DNA of 64,000 nucleotides from Pseudarthrobacter sp. NIBRBAC000502770 (GTDB lineage Bacteria > Actinomycetota > Actinomycetes > Actinomycetales > Micrococcaceae), in NCBI RefSeq assembly GCF_006517815.1, contig NZ_CP041198.1, forward strand, positions 1,116,001-1,180,000. Direction: 5' to 3'. The notes under the pieces were generated by a model that saw nothing but the letters and a program-made list of their open reading frames with translations, made no database searches and was not told the origin of the DNA. Shown here piece after piece: positions 35,057 through 43,191 of this stretch (the stretch's first letter is position 1; every line of letters starts with the position of its first letter). The position numbers and the translations under genes were made by a program.

Positions 35057-35545
35057 TTATGGCGTGGCCAGGGCGGCCGTCAGCTTGTCCGGATGCCGGG
35101 TGGAAGCCAGCCAGTAGGGGGTTTGGTCGGCAGGGTCCGTGATTTCGATTTTCACCACGGGATCGATCCAGCCGCGGATGCAAAGGTAGGCCACGCCGTT
35201 GAGCCGGGTGCCGCGTTCCGCCGTCGCTTCGCCGGCTTCAAAGTGCTGAACGCTTCCCACGAACCGGCGTTCGATGGTGGCCCGTCCAACCGTGAGGGCA
35301 TCCGCCGTGACGGTAATGGCGGGGGTGGAAAGGACCAGGAGCGCCGTAATGATGGCCAGCAGTATCAATGCCGCTGTGTAGCCCGCCGCCATGCTGATAG
35401 GTGCGAAGACCAGGATGCCTGCTGCGGAAACACCGGCAGCGATGACCCAGATCCAGGCGTTGGGCCACAGCTTCTCCCGGTAGATGACGGGTGCCCCGGC
35501 GGAGGGTGTGCTGGGAACGGACGCGGGCGAGCTTGATTCGGGCAT
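35057..35545 (-). CDS. DUF3093 domain membrane protein
   Basis: A 162-residue protein with two adjacent hydrophobic helices (WIWVIAAGVSAAGILVFAP and YTAALILLAIITALLVLS, residues about 27-75) and a C-terminal soluble PH-like domain (VTADALTVGRATIERRFVG, then TPYWLASTRHPDKL). Function unknown; conserved beside dut in actinobacteria. ATG 35545 is the likely start; the frame is open to 35614 but the extra residues are atypical. Divergent from dut. Confidence 0.85.
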   Translation of the reverse strand: MPESSSPASVPSTPSAGAPVIYREKLWPNAWIWVIAAGVSAAGILVFAPISMAAGYTAALILLAIITALLVLSTPAITVTADALTVGRATIERRFVGSVQHFEAGEATAERGTRLNGVAYLCIRGWIDPVVKIEITDPADQTPYWLASTRHPDKLTAALATP

Positions 35546-35654
35546 AGGCCAAGCTTTCCACCTTTGGCCCGCTATTTCACCTTGGGTGGAGCCGCCGGGA
35601 GGTCCGCCCACCACGGGTTCCTTAGGACTGTTCCGTGGGCGCGGGTTAGAGTGA

Positions 35655-36179
35655 GTGACTGTGACTGATCATCCCGCCACGGTAGACATTGCCCCGGACA
35701 CAGCATTGCCAGCGCCTGCTGTCCCCACTCTCCAGGTCCAGTTGAAAATGCTGGATCCGGACCTGGAAGCGCCGTCCTACGCACATCCGGGTGACGCCGG
35801 CGCGGACCTGCGTGCCCGCGAGGATGTTGTCCTGCTCCCCGGGGAGCGCAAGCTGGTTCCCACCGGCGTCGCGATTGCGCTGCCGGAGGGTTTCGTGGCG
35901 CTGATCCACCCCCGCTCGGGCCTGGCCACCAAGCACGGCCTGACCATTGTCAACGCTCCAGGCACCGTGGACGCGGGCTACCGGGGCGAGATCTCGGTGA
36001 CCCTCCTGAATACCGACTCGTCCCAGCCGATAGAGCTGCGGCGCGGCGATAGAATTGCCCAAATGGTCATCCAGCGGGTTGAGTACGCCCAGTTCATTCC
36101 TGTCAGCGAATTGAGCGGTTCCGTGCGCGGCACGGGCGGCTTCGGGTCCACGGGCGGATTCACCGTTCCTGGGGCCTGA
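35655..36179 (+). CDS. dut: dUTP diphosphatase
   Basis: Trimeric dUTPase of 174 residues that hydrolyses dUTP to dUMP, keeping uracil out of DNA. The five motifs are present in order: [48 protein letters not shown] and the C-terminal [10 protein letters not shown] that closes over the active site. The start is GTG 35655 or GTG 35661; TAGAGT at 35647-35652 is a good -10 and would give a message with almost no leader. It heads a run with DUF3710, an OB-fold protein and DUF3159. Confidence 0.96.
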   Translation: MTVTDHPATVDIAPDTALPAPAVPTLQVQLKMLDPDLEAPSYAHPGDAGADLRAREDVVLLPGERKLVPTGVAIALPEGFVALIHPRSGLATKHGLTIVNAPGTVDAGYRGEISVTLLNTDSSQPIELRRGDRIAQMVIQRVEYAQFIPVSELSGSVRGTGGFGSTGGFTVPGA

Positions 36180-36286
36180 CCCCGCAAACGCATCCGCTGC
36201 CACGCCAGCACGTACGACGGCGGGACCTCCACGGGTCCCACCGGCACCATCCAGAACTGGCACATTTCAGGAATAAGGAGTCACCC

Positions 36287-37000
36287 ATGGTCTTTGGGCT
36301 CGGCAGGAAAGCAAAGAACGAAGAACCGGCGCAGCCGGCTGAAGAACTGACGATTGCAGAGGACGGGGAAGGCGAACCGGGCACCGCTGCCCGCCGCCAG
36401 GACGGCCCCTTCGACGAGGCCGAAATCAGCAGCCGTGACGGCTTCGTTGACCTGGGCGCCCTGCTGATCACCCCGAGCGAGGGCCTCCAGCTCCGCCTTG
36501 AGGTGGAAGAAGCCACCCAGCGGGTGGTGGCAGTCACCCTGGACCTGAACGGCTCCAGCCTCCAGCTTCAGGCCTTCGCCGCCCCCAAGACGGAAACACT
36601 GTGGGACGAGATCCGCGAACAGATTGGCCAGTCGGTGGGCGCGCAGGGCGGACAGGTTGAGGAGGTGGAAGGTGCCTTCGGCACGGAACTGGTGGCCAAG
36701 CTGCCGGCCGGGCTGCCCGATGGCAGCCAGGGCTACCGCGTGGCCCGGTTCATCGGCGTGGACGGACCCCGATGGTTCCTGCGCGGTGTCCTGGGTGGAC
36801 CCGCGGCGCTGGAACGCCCGGCCGCCGAGCCCCTCGAGGCCCTATTCCGGCAGGTCGTGGTGGTCCGCGGAGACAGCCCCATGCCGCCGCGCGACCTCTT
36901 GCAGCTGCGACTGCCCAAGGATGCCTCAACCACTCCTCCGCCCGCCGCGACCACTTTGGAGGAGCCCGAACGTGGTCCCGAAATCACCCAGATCGGCTAA
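36287..37000 (+). CDS. DUF3710 domain protein
   Basis: A 237-residue soluble protein conserved next to dut in actinobacteria; function unknown. A short charged N-terminal region (VFGLGRKAKNEE, then an acidic stretch) leads into the domain at about 45-210, with the motif GYRVARFIGVDGPRWFLRGV near 145 and MPPRDLLQLRLP near 205. ATG 36287 has AAGGAG eight bases upstream. A weak 6-bp hairpin (36222-36239) lies in the gap after dut. Its last 29 bases overlap the next gene. Confidence 0.9.
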   Translation: MVFGLGRKAKNEEPAQPAEELTIAEDGEGEPGTAARRQDGPFDEAEISSRDGFVDLGALLITPSEGLQLRLEVEEATQRVVAVTLDLNGSSLQLQAFAAPKTETLWDEIREQIGQSVGAQGGQVEEVEGAFGTELVAKLPAGLPDGSQGYRVARFIGVDGPRWFLRGVLGGPAALERPAAEPLEALFRQVVVVRGDSPMPPRDLLQLRLPKDASTTPPPAATTLEEPERGPEITQIG

Positions 37001-37352
37001 GTCCCCGGAGAACGGCAGCGCGCAGGCGGGACGCGGAATCACCCCGCTGGGCCAGTTGCCGGACCGGGGCAGGGTCCTGTGCCAGGGGCACATCGAATCC
37101 GTGACATTCGTCCCGGCAGACCGGACGGCCGAATTCAGCGCCATCGTTACGGAGGACGACGCTGTCCGTCCCGCCGGACCAGGGCCGGGCAGGCCCCCGA
37201 GGCTCCGTGTTGTCTGGCTGGGCCGCCGCCGGGTTCCGGGCATCGAAGCCGGTGCGGAAATCCGGGTTGAGGGGATGCTGGCCCGCGGCAAGGACATGCC
37301 CACCATCTTCAACCCCCGCTACGAGATTCTGTCCCGCCAGGAGAACGAATGA
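36972..37352 (+). CDS. OB-fold nucleic acid-binding domain protein
   Basis: A 126-residue protein with a predicted OB fold at about 30-115: GRVLCQGHIESVTFVP, then LRVVWLGRRRVPGIEAGAEIRVEG and the final NPRYEIL. Homologues occupy the same place in other actinobacteria. The start is GTG 36972, inside the DUF3710 gene, supported by GGAGGAG at 36958-36964; this gives a 29-base overlap. The stop overlaps the DUF3159 start by four bases (ATGA). The nucleic acid ligand is unknown. Confidence 0.8.
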   Translation: MVPKSPRSAKSPENGSAQAGRGITPLGQLPDRGRVLCQGHIESVTFVPADRTAEFSAIVTEDDAVRPAGPGPGRPPRLRVVWLGRRRVPGIEAGAEIRVEGMLARGKDMPTIFNPRYEILSRQENE

Positions 37353-38104
37353 CCGAGCACCAGCCCGAACAGCCAACCGGCCCCGAGAACCCCGGCGGGA
37401 CCGGGCAGCAGGGCAGGCCGCAGGGTGCCGGCCCCTCTCCGGTTGCAGGACTGGCCGCCGAGTATGCGGCCAAAGCCGGACTTCACCGCACCCATGACGG
37501 ACAGGTGGACGTCCTCCGGAGCGCCGGGGGAGTGCAGGGCATTGCCGAGAGCATCGTTCCCGGCCTGGTCTTCCTGGTCGCCTTCACCGTCACACGCGAA
37601 CTCAGCCTGTCCCTGGTGGCCGCCCTGGCTTCGGCCGCCATCTTCACCGTTGTCCGGCTGGTGCAGCGGCGTCCGCTGACCCAGGCGCTGGCCGGCGTGG
37701 CCGGCGTCGGTATTTCCGCGTGGCTGGCCAACACCACCGGCAAGGCAGAGGATTTCTACCTTCCCGGTTTCTTCACGAACGGCGCGTACATCCTGGCGAT
37801 GGTTCTCTCCATTGCGGTCAAGTGGCCCGTGGCCGGCCTCCTCTTCGGCTTCATCCGCAACGAGGGCGTGGAGTGGCGCAAGGAACCGGCCCGGGTCAAG
37901 GCCTACCGCCTGGGCACGTGGATCATCGTGGCGGTCCTGGCCCTCCGGCTCATCGTCCAGGTGCCGCTCTACCTCATGGGCACGGACGGGCTGGCCGCAC
38001 TGGCCACCACCCGCCTCATCATGGGCGCACCGTTGTACATCCTGGGCATCTGGGTGGCCTGGCTGGTAACCCGGCCGGAACCCAAAACCGCGCCGGCAGA
38101 CTAA
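37349..38104 (+). CDS. DUF3159 membrane protein
   Basis: A 251-residue integral membrane protein with about six helices. The first ~65 residues are hydrophilic (Pro/Gly/Gln rich). The helices start at GIAESIVPGLVFLVAFTVT and include NGAYILAMVLSIAVKWPVAG. The conserved loop NEGVEWRKEPARVKAYR lies between helices. Function unknown; always near dut and ceo genes in actinobacteria. Its stop codon overlaps by two bases with the stop of the convergent ceoC gene. Confidence 0.9.
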   Translation: MTEHQPEQPTGPENPGGTGQQGRPQGAGPSPVAGLAAEYAAKAGLHRTHDGQVDVLRSAGGVQGIAESIVPGLVFLVAFTVTRELSLSLVAALASAAIFTVVRLVQRRPLTQALAGVAGVGISAWLANTTGKAEDFYLPGFFTNGAYILAMVLSIAVKWPVAGLLFGFIRNEGVEWRKEPARVKAYRLGTWIIVAVLALRLIVQVPLYLMGTDGLAALATTRLIMGAPLYILGIWVAWLVTRPEPKTAPAD

Positions 38105-38859
38105 CCGTCGAAGCCGTCGTCGTCCTGCGCGTGGCCGTGGCCGGCCGCGGCGGCCGGCTCGGCGTCGCCCGCGGCCCGCTCCCCGGTGTCAATGCTGCCC
38201 GGGGCGGAGGAGAGGAGCTCACGCAGCCTGTCCTCGGCCGCGATGGTGGTCACGAAGAAGAGCTCATCCCCGCCGTCGATAACGTCGTCCCGGCTGGGCG
38301 TGATGGGTGCCTGGTCGCGCAGGATCGCCACCAGGGTGGCGTCCTCGGGCCAGTGGATGTCTCCCACCGTCATGCCGATCACGTGGGAATCATGGGGCAC
38401 GGTGAATTCCACCAGTGAAGCCACCCCGGTCTGCAGCGTCAGCAGGCGGACCAGGTCGCCGATCTCCACCGCCTCCTCCACCAGGGCGGTCATCAGCTGG
38501 GGCGTGTTGACGGCCACGTCGACGCCCCAGGAATCGTTGAACATCCAGTCGTTCTTCGGGTTGTTGACCCGGCCCACGGTGCGGCCCACCCCAAACTCTG
38601 TCTTTGCGAGCAGGGACACCACAAGGTTGACCTTGTCGTCGCCTGTTGCGGAGACCACGACGTCGGCGTCCTCCACCTTGGCGCCCTGCAGGGTGGAGAG
38701 TTCGCAGGCGTCGCCCACCAGCCAGTGGGCGCCCCTGAGCCCGCTCCGGCCAATCACCTCGGGCTTGAGGTCGATCAGCAGGATCTCGTGCTTGTGCGCC
38801 AGCAGTTCCCGGGCAATGGATGATCCGACGCTGCCGGCGCCGACGATAACGACTTTCAC
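38101..38859 (-). CDS. ceoC: TrkA-type potassium uptake regulator (CeoC)
   Basis: A 252-residue cytoplasmic RCK protein. The NAD-binding loop GAGSVGSSIARELL is at the N-terminus, with TGDDKVNLVVSLLAKTEFG in the Rossmann domain and an RCK_C domain at about 135-220 (HVIGMTVGDIHWPEDATLVAILR). The tail from about 225 is acidic/His rich and disordered. The ATG overlaps the stop of ceoB (ATGA). Two single-RCK proteins replace the duplicated TrkA of enterobacteria. They probably gate a Trk/Ktr-type channel located elsewhere, or modulate the adjacent importer. Confidence 0.9.
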   Translation of the reverse strand: MKVVIVGAGSVGSSIARELLAHKHEILLIDLKPEVIGRSGLRGAHWLVGDACELSTLQGAKVEDADVVVSATGDDKVNLVVSLLAKTEFGVGRTVGRVNNPKNDWMFNDSWGVDVAVNTPQLMTALVEEAVEIGDLVRLLTLQTGVASLVEFTVPHDSHVIGMTVGDIHWPEDATLVAILRDQAPITPSRDDVIDGGDELFFVTTIAAEDRLRELLSSAPGSIDTGERAAGDAEPAAAAGHGHAQDDDGFDG

Positions 38860-39530
38860 TGGTACTCCTTGGCAGGGGCTTTGGCGAGGATCTGGGCGAT
38901 CTGGGCGCTGCGGTCCACCTGCAGCATGGCGTGCACGGTGTCCCCGTCCTGGTACGCCGTTCCAGCGTCAGGGAGCAGGCCCTCGCCGAAGCGGGTCACA
39001 TAGGCCACCCGGACGTCGGCAGCCTTTTCGATGCTGCTGATCCGGTGTCCAATCCAGCCGGCATCGAGGTCCAGTTCAGCCAGGACCAGCCGCCCGGAAG
39101 GTTCACGGAAATCACCGGCGAGGTGCTGTTCGGGAAGGATGCGGCGCAGCACCTGGTCCGCGCTCCAGCGGACGGCGGCCACCGTGGGGATGCCCAGGCG
39201 CTGGTAGATCTCGGCACGTCCCGGATCGTAGATCCGGGCGACGACGTGCGGGACGTGGAAGGTTTCGCGGGCCACCCGGGTGGCCAGGATGTTTGAGTTA
39301 TCACCGCTGGAGACGGCAGCGAAGGCGTAGGCCTCGCCCACGCCAGCCTGCTTAAGGGTCTCCCGGTCAAAGCCCACACCGGTGACCTTCCGGCCGGTGA
39401 AGCCCTGGCGGAGCCGGCGGAACGCGCGGTCATCCTGGTCGATGATGGCCACGGAATGGCCGGCATCCTCCAGCGTGTGCGCCAGCGTTGCCCCCACCCG
39501 GCCACATCCCATGATCACGAAATGCGCCAC
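38856..39530 (-). CDS. ceoB: TrkA-type potassium uptake regulator (CeoB)
   Basis: A 224-residue RCK protein, first of the ceoB-ceoC pair. It begins with FVIMGCGRVGATLAHTLED (NAD(H) or nucleotide loop), followed by the acidic strand end SVAIIDQDD and an RCK_C domain from about 140. GTG 39530 follows GAGGAGATAC. It is divergent from the KimA-type importer, with 118 bases between the starts. Confidence 0.9.
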   Translation of the reverse strand: MAHFVIMGCGRVGATLAHTLEDAGHSVAIIDQDDRAFRRLRQGFTGRKVTGVGFDRETLKQAGVGEAYAFAAVSSGDNSNILATRVARETFHVPHVVARIYDPGRAEIYQRLGIPTVAAVRWSADQVLRRILPEQHLAGDFREPSGRLVLAELDLDAGWIGHRISSIEKAADVRVAYVTRFGEGLLPDAGTAYQDGDTVHAMLQVDRSAQIAQILAKAPAKEYQ

Positions 39531-39613
39531 CGTATCTCCTCTGTATCTGTGTCAGGATCGTGCAGCTAGAACTCTACCGGCATGGCACCTGTTAGGCCTG
39601 GCAGGCGCCCGTC

Positions 39614-39648
39614 ATGACATCGACCGCGAATCAGACTAGCTTTGTGGG
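39614..39648 (+). promoter_or_regulatory. Leaderless promoter of the KimA-type gene
   Basis: ATGACA (39614-39619, five of six to TTGACA), a 17-base spacer, then TAGCTT (39637-39642) and exactly six bases to GTG 39649. This is the best-formed promoter of the leaderless group. No Shine-Dalgarno precedes the start. Confidence 0.7.
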
Positions 39649-41625
39649 GTGTTGACAATACTGAACGCCGTCAAACGCGTCCTGGTGGGCAGGCCCTTCC
39701 GGAATGACCGCCTGGCCCATACCCTGCTCCCCAAGAAGATCGCCCTCCCGATTTTCGCCTCCGACGCCCTGTCGTCGGTGGCCTACGCACCGGACGAGAT
39801 CCTGCTCACCCTGGCTTTGGCCGGCGTCAGCGCCGTGGCCATCTCGCCCTGGGTTGGCCTGGCCGTCATGGTGGTGCTGCTGACCGTGGTGGCCTCCTAC
39901 CGGCAGAACGTGCACGCCTACCCGTCCGGCGGCGGCGACTACGAGATCGCCAATGTGAACATGGGAAAATACGCCGGCCTGACCGTGGCCTCGGCCCTCC
40001 TGGTGGACTACGTCCTGACGGTTGCCGTGTCCATGTCCTCGGCTGCGGCCTACCTCACCACGGCTGTCCCGTCCCTGCACGGCCAGCAGGCAATCATTGC
40101 CACCATCGGCGTCGTGATCCTTGCCTTGGTGAACCTTCGCGGCATCAAGGAAGCGGGCAGCGTCTTCGCGGTCCCCACGTACATCTTCATGGCCTCGATC
40201 CTGGGCATGACGGCCGTGGGGATGTTCCAGGCCGCCACCGGGCAGTTGGGGCAGGCGCCGTCGGCCGCGTTCACCATCGTCCCGGCCGAGGGCTTCGACC
40301 AGGGCCTGGTGGGCCTGGCCGGTGCGTTCCTGCTGCTGCGGGCCTTCTCCTCCGGCGCCGCGGCGCTCACCGGCGTCGAAGCCATCAGCAACGGCGTCCC
40401 CAACTTCCGGCATCCCAAGAGCAGGAACGCCGCCACCACCCTGCTGCTGCTGGGCATGATCGGCGCCGCCATGCTGGCCGGGATCATCTACCTGGCCAAC
40501 GCCACCAAGGTCCACATCGTCCTGGACCCGGCCAAGGAATTCCTGCTCAATGGGAACCCGCTGCCCGAGGGCTACATCCAGAACCCGGCCATCAGCCAGA
40601 TTGCGCAAACGATCTTCGGCGCCGGCAGCATTCCCTTCTACATCGTGGTGGCCGCCACCGGCGTCATCCTGGTGTTCGCTTCCAACACTGCCTTCAACGG
40701 CTTCCCGGTCCTGGGCTCCATCCTTGCCCAGGACGGCTACCTGCCCCGCCAGCTCCGCACCCGCGGCGACAGGCTCGCGTTCAGCAACGGCGTACTGGCC
40801 CTCGCGGCAGGCGCGCTGATCCTGATCATCTCCTTCGATGCCGACGTCACCAAGCTGATCCAGCTCTACATCGTGGGCGTCTTCATCTCCTTCACCCTCA
40901 GCCAGCTCGGGATGATCCGGCACTGGGGCCGCGAACTGAAGCTGGCCAAGGACAAGGCCGTCCGGCGCAAGATGATCAAGTCGCGGACCATCAACAGCAT
41001 CGGTTTCGGCATGACCGGACTGGTGCTGGTCATCGTCCTGATCACCAAATTCCAGCAGGGCGCCTGGATCGCGCTGCTGGCCATGTTCATCCTCTTCCTG
41101 ATCATGTGGAGCATCCGGGCCCACTACGACAATGTCGCCAAGGAACTCGCGGTGGACGAGGACTCCTCACCGCGCGCCCTGCCCACCAGGGTGCACGCCG
41201 TCCTGCTGGTCTCGCACGTCCGGAAGCCCGTCCTGCGCGCCCTGGCATACGCCCGCGCGTCCCGCCCCTCCCGGCTGGACGCCATCACCGTGGACATCGA
41301 CCCGGACGAGACGGCGCACACCATCGCCGACTGGGAAAAGCTTGAGATCCCGGTGCCGCTGACCGTCCTCGCCAGCCCGTACCGCGAGACCGTCACACCG
41401 ATCATGGACTACGTCAAGCAAATGCGCCTGGACTCCCCGCGGGACCTGGTGGTGGTGTACATCCCCGAGTACGTGGTGGGTAAGTGGTGGGAGCAGCTGG
41501 TGCACAACCAGACAGCCCTCCGCATCAAGACCCGGCTGCACTTCGAACCGGGCGTCATGGTGGCCAGCGTTCCCTGGCAGCTCAAATCCTCCGAAGAAGC
41601 CAAGAACCTCCAGGACGTCCAGTGA
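39649..41625 (+). CDS. APC family permease, KimA-type potassium importer
   Basis: A 658-residue protein with 12 membrane helices (to about residue 490) and a ~150-residue cytoplasmic domain with a universal-stress-like fold (HAVLLVSHVRKPVLRALAYA, then DLVVVYIPEYVVGKWWEQL). The first helix region has ASDALSSVAYAPDEIL and later YPSGGGDYEIA, as in Bacillus subtilis KimA, a high-affinity K+/H+ symporter. Placement beside ceoB/ceoC supports potassium. An amino-acid substrate cannot be fully excluded from the family alone. The 3' end overlaps the next start by four bases (GTGA). Confidence 0.85.
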   Translation: MLTILNAVKRVLVGRPFRNDRLAHTLLPKKIALPIFASDALSSVAYAPDEILLTLALAGVSAVAISPWVGLAVMVVLLTVVASYRQNVHAYPSGGGDYEIANVNMGKYAGLTVASALLVDYVLTVAVSMSSAAAYLTTAVPSLHGQQAIIATIGVVILALVNLRGIKEAGSVFAVPTYIFMASILGMTAVGMFQAATGQLGQAPSAAFTIVPAEGFDQGLVGLAGAFLLLRAFSSGAAALTGVEAISNGVPNFRHPKSRNAATTLLLLGMIGAAMLAGIIYLANATKVHIVLDPAKEFLLNGNPLPEGYIQNPAISQIAQTIFGAGSIPFYIVVAATGVILVFASNTAFNGFPVLGSILAQDGYLPRQLRTRGDRLAFSNGVLALAAGALILIISFDADVTKLIQLYIVGVFISFTLSQLGMIRHWGRELKLAKDKAVRRKMIKSRTINSIGFGMTGLVLVIVLITKFQQGAWIALLAMFILFLIMWSIRAHYDNVAKELAVDEDSSPRALPTRVHAVLLVSHVRKPVLRALAYARASRPSRLDAITVDIDPDETAHTIADWEKLEIPVPLTVLASPYRETVTPIMDYVKQMRLDSPRDLVVVYIPEYVVGKWWEQLVHNQTALRIKTRLHFEPGVMVASVPWQLKSSEEAKNLQDVQ

Positions 41626-43025
41626 GCACCAGAACTTCCCGCGCCATCCGGCCGGCAGCTGCTCCGGCGGAAGGGGACCAGGCCGGCCACACCGGCCAGG
41701 AGGCCGTGCTCGACGTCGGACCGGTGGCCCACGGCGGGCACTGCGTGGCGCGCCATGAGGGCCGCGTGGTCTTTGTCCGGCACGCCGTTCCGGGCGAGAA
41801 GGTCCGGGTCCGGCTGACCGATGCGGGCGACGATGCCAAATTCTGGCGCGCGGACGTCATCGAGGTGCTCGATCCATCCCCCGACCGGGTGGAGCACTTC
41901 TGGCACGTGGCAGATTCCCTGCGTGCCTGGGGCCACGGCCACCCGCCGGTGGGCGGTGCCGAATTCGGGCACATGACCCTGGCCAAACAGCGCAGCCTGA
42001 AGGCGGACGTCCTCGCCGAGCAGCTCACCCGCCTTGCCGGCTTTGAGCAGGTGCCCTCGGTGTGGAACGGTGCCGTGGAACCCGTCGGGGAAGCGGACGA
42101 CGGCGGCACCGGCCTTGGATGGCGCACGCGGGCCAGTTTCTCGGTCACCCCCGGCGGCAGGCTGGGCATGCACGCGCACCGTTCCGACTACATTGTTCCG
42201 GTGCGGGAGATGCCGCTTGCCAGCGAAGCCATCAACGCCCTGCGCCTCTGGGACCTGGACCTGCAGGGCATCGACCGGGTGGAGGTGGCCGCTCCGGCCA
42301 ACGGGTCCCGCCCCCTGGTACTCCTGGCCCCTTCGCCCGGTACCAAGGACAAGCGGCTGCGGGCCATCGCCGCCGCGCTGCCGGCCGAGGCATCGGTGGC
42401 CGCCTTCGATCCGCTGGCCGGCACGGTCGCGCAGCTCCGGGGGCGCACCTGGGTGCAGGAATCCGCCGCCGGCCATGACTACCGGGTGACCGGCGAGGGT
42501 TTCTGGCAGATCCACCGCGACGCGCCCGGGACCCTTGTGGGGGCTGTCACAGAATTCCTGCATCAGGGGGACTACCTCAACCCCGGTGCGGTGGTGGCTG
42601 ATCTCTACGCCGGCGCGGGACTCTTTACCGCCGTACTGGCGGACGCCGTAGGCGGGACGGGATCCGTCCTCTCGGTCGAAGGGGCCCCGGGCACCAGCCG
42701 CGACGCCCGGAAGAACCTGCATTCTGCGCCCCAGGTGGAAGTGGTCCAAGGGCGCGTGGAACGGGTCCTTCGCCAGAAACCGCGGAATTTCGACGCGCTG
42801 GTCCTTGACCCGCCGCGCGCCGGTTCCGGGAAAGCCGTCGTCGGGCAACTCATGGCCGCCCAGCCCCGGGCCATCGCCTACGTGTCCTGCGATCCGGCGT
42901 CGTTCGCACGTGACCTCGGTTACTTCCGCCGCTCCGGGTGGGTACTCGCCGGGCTCCGGGCCTTCGACCTGTACCCCCACACCCACCACCTCGAGACGGT
43001 CGCATTGCTGGCTCCGGCTCCGTGA
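41622..43025 (+). CDS. Class I SAM-dependent RNA methyltransferase (TrmA/RlmD family)
   Basis: A 467-residue uracil-C5 methyltransferase-like protein acting on tRNA or rRNA. An N-terminal TRAM domain (about 28-85) is followed by the family linker. The SAM loop is DLYAGAGLFTAVLAD near 327, LVLDPPRAGSGK is near 395, the catalytic Cys is in AYVSCDPASFARDL near 422, and HHLETVALL ends the protein. The [4Fe-4S] cysteines found in RlmD of E. coli are absent: the matching stretch (VEHFWHVADSLRAWGHGHPP) has none. The substrate base is unknown. GTG 41622 overlaps the stop of the upstream gene. Confidence 0.9.
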   Translation: MSTRTSRAIRPAAAPAEGDQAGHTGQEAVLDVGPVAHGGHCVARHEGRVVFVRHAVPGEKVRVRLTDAGDDAKFWRADVIEVLDPSPDRVEHFWHVADSLRAWGHGHPPVGGAEFGHMTLAKQRSLKADVLAEQLTRLAGFEQVPSVWNGAVEPVGEADDGGTGLGWRTRASFSVTPGGRLGMHAHRSDYIVPVREMPLASEAINALRLWDLDLQGIDRVEVAAPANGSRPLVLLAPSPGTKDKRLRAIAAALPAEASVAAFDPLAGTVAQLRGRTWVQESAAGHDYRVTGEGFWQIHRDAPGTLVGAVTEFLHQGDYLNPGAVVADLYAGAGLFTAVLADAVGGTGSVLSVEGAPGTSRDARKNLHSAPQVEVVQGRVERVLRQKPRNFDALVLDPPRAGSGKAVVGQLMAAQPRAIAYVSCDPASFARDLGYFRRSGWVLAGLRAFDLYPHTHHLETVALLAPAP

Positions 43026-43191
43026 TGCCGCTGCGGTTATCGACTACGATGGCCGTAGTAGTCCCACGTCGCGCCCGAATTCTCGGCCGGCCGTGTGCAA
43101 ATTTTCGGGCCCTGGAGCTACTTAGGGCTTCCTAACTAGCAGGCGGTCAACCGCGCGACAAAGATGAAACTGTTGCGAGAGGAGTCCTGCG

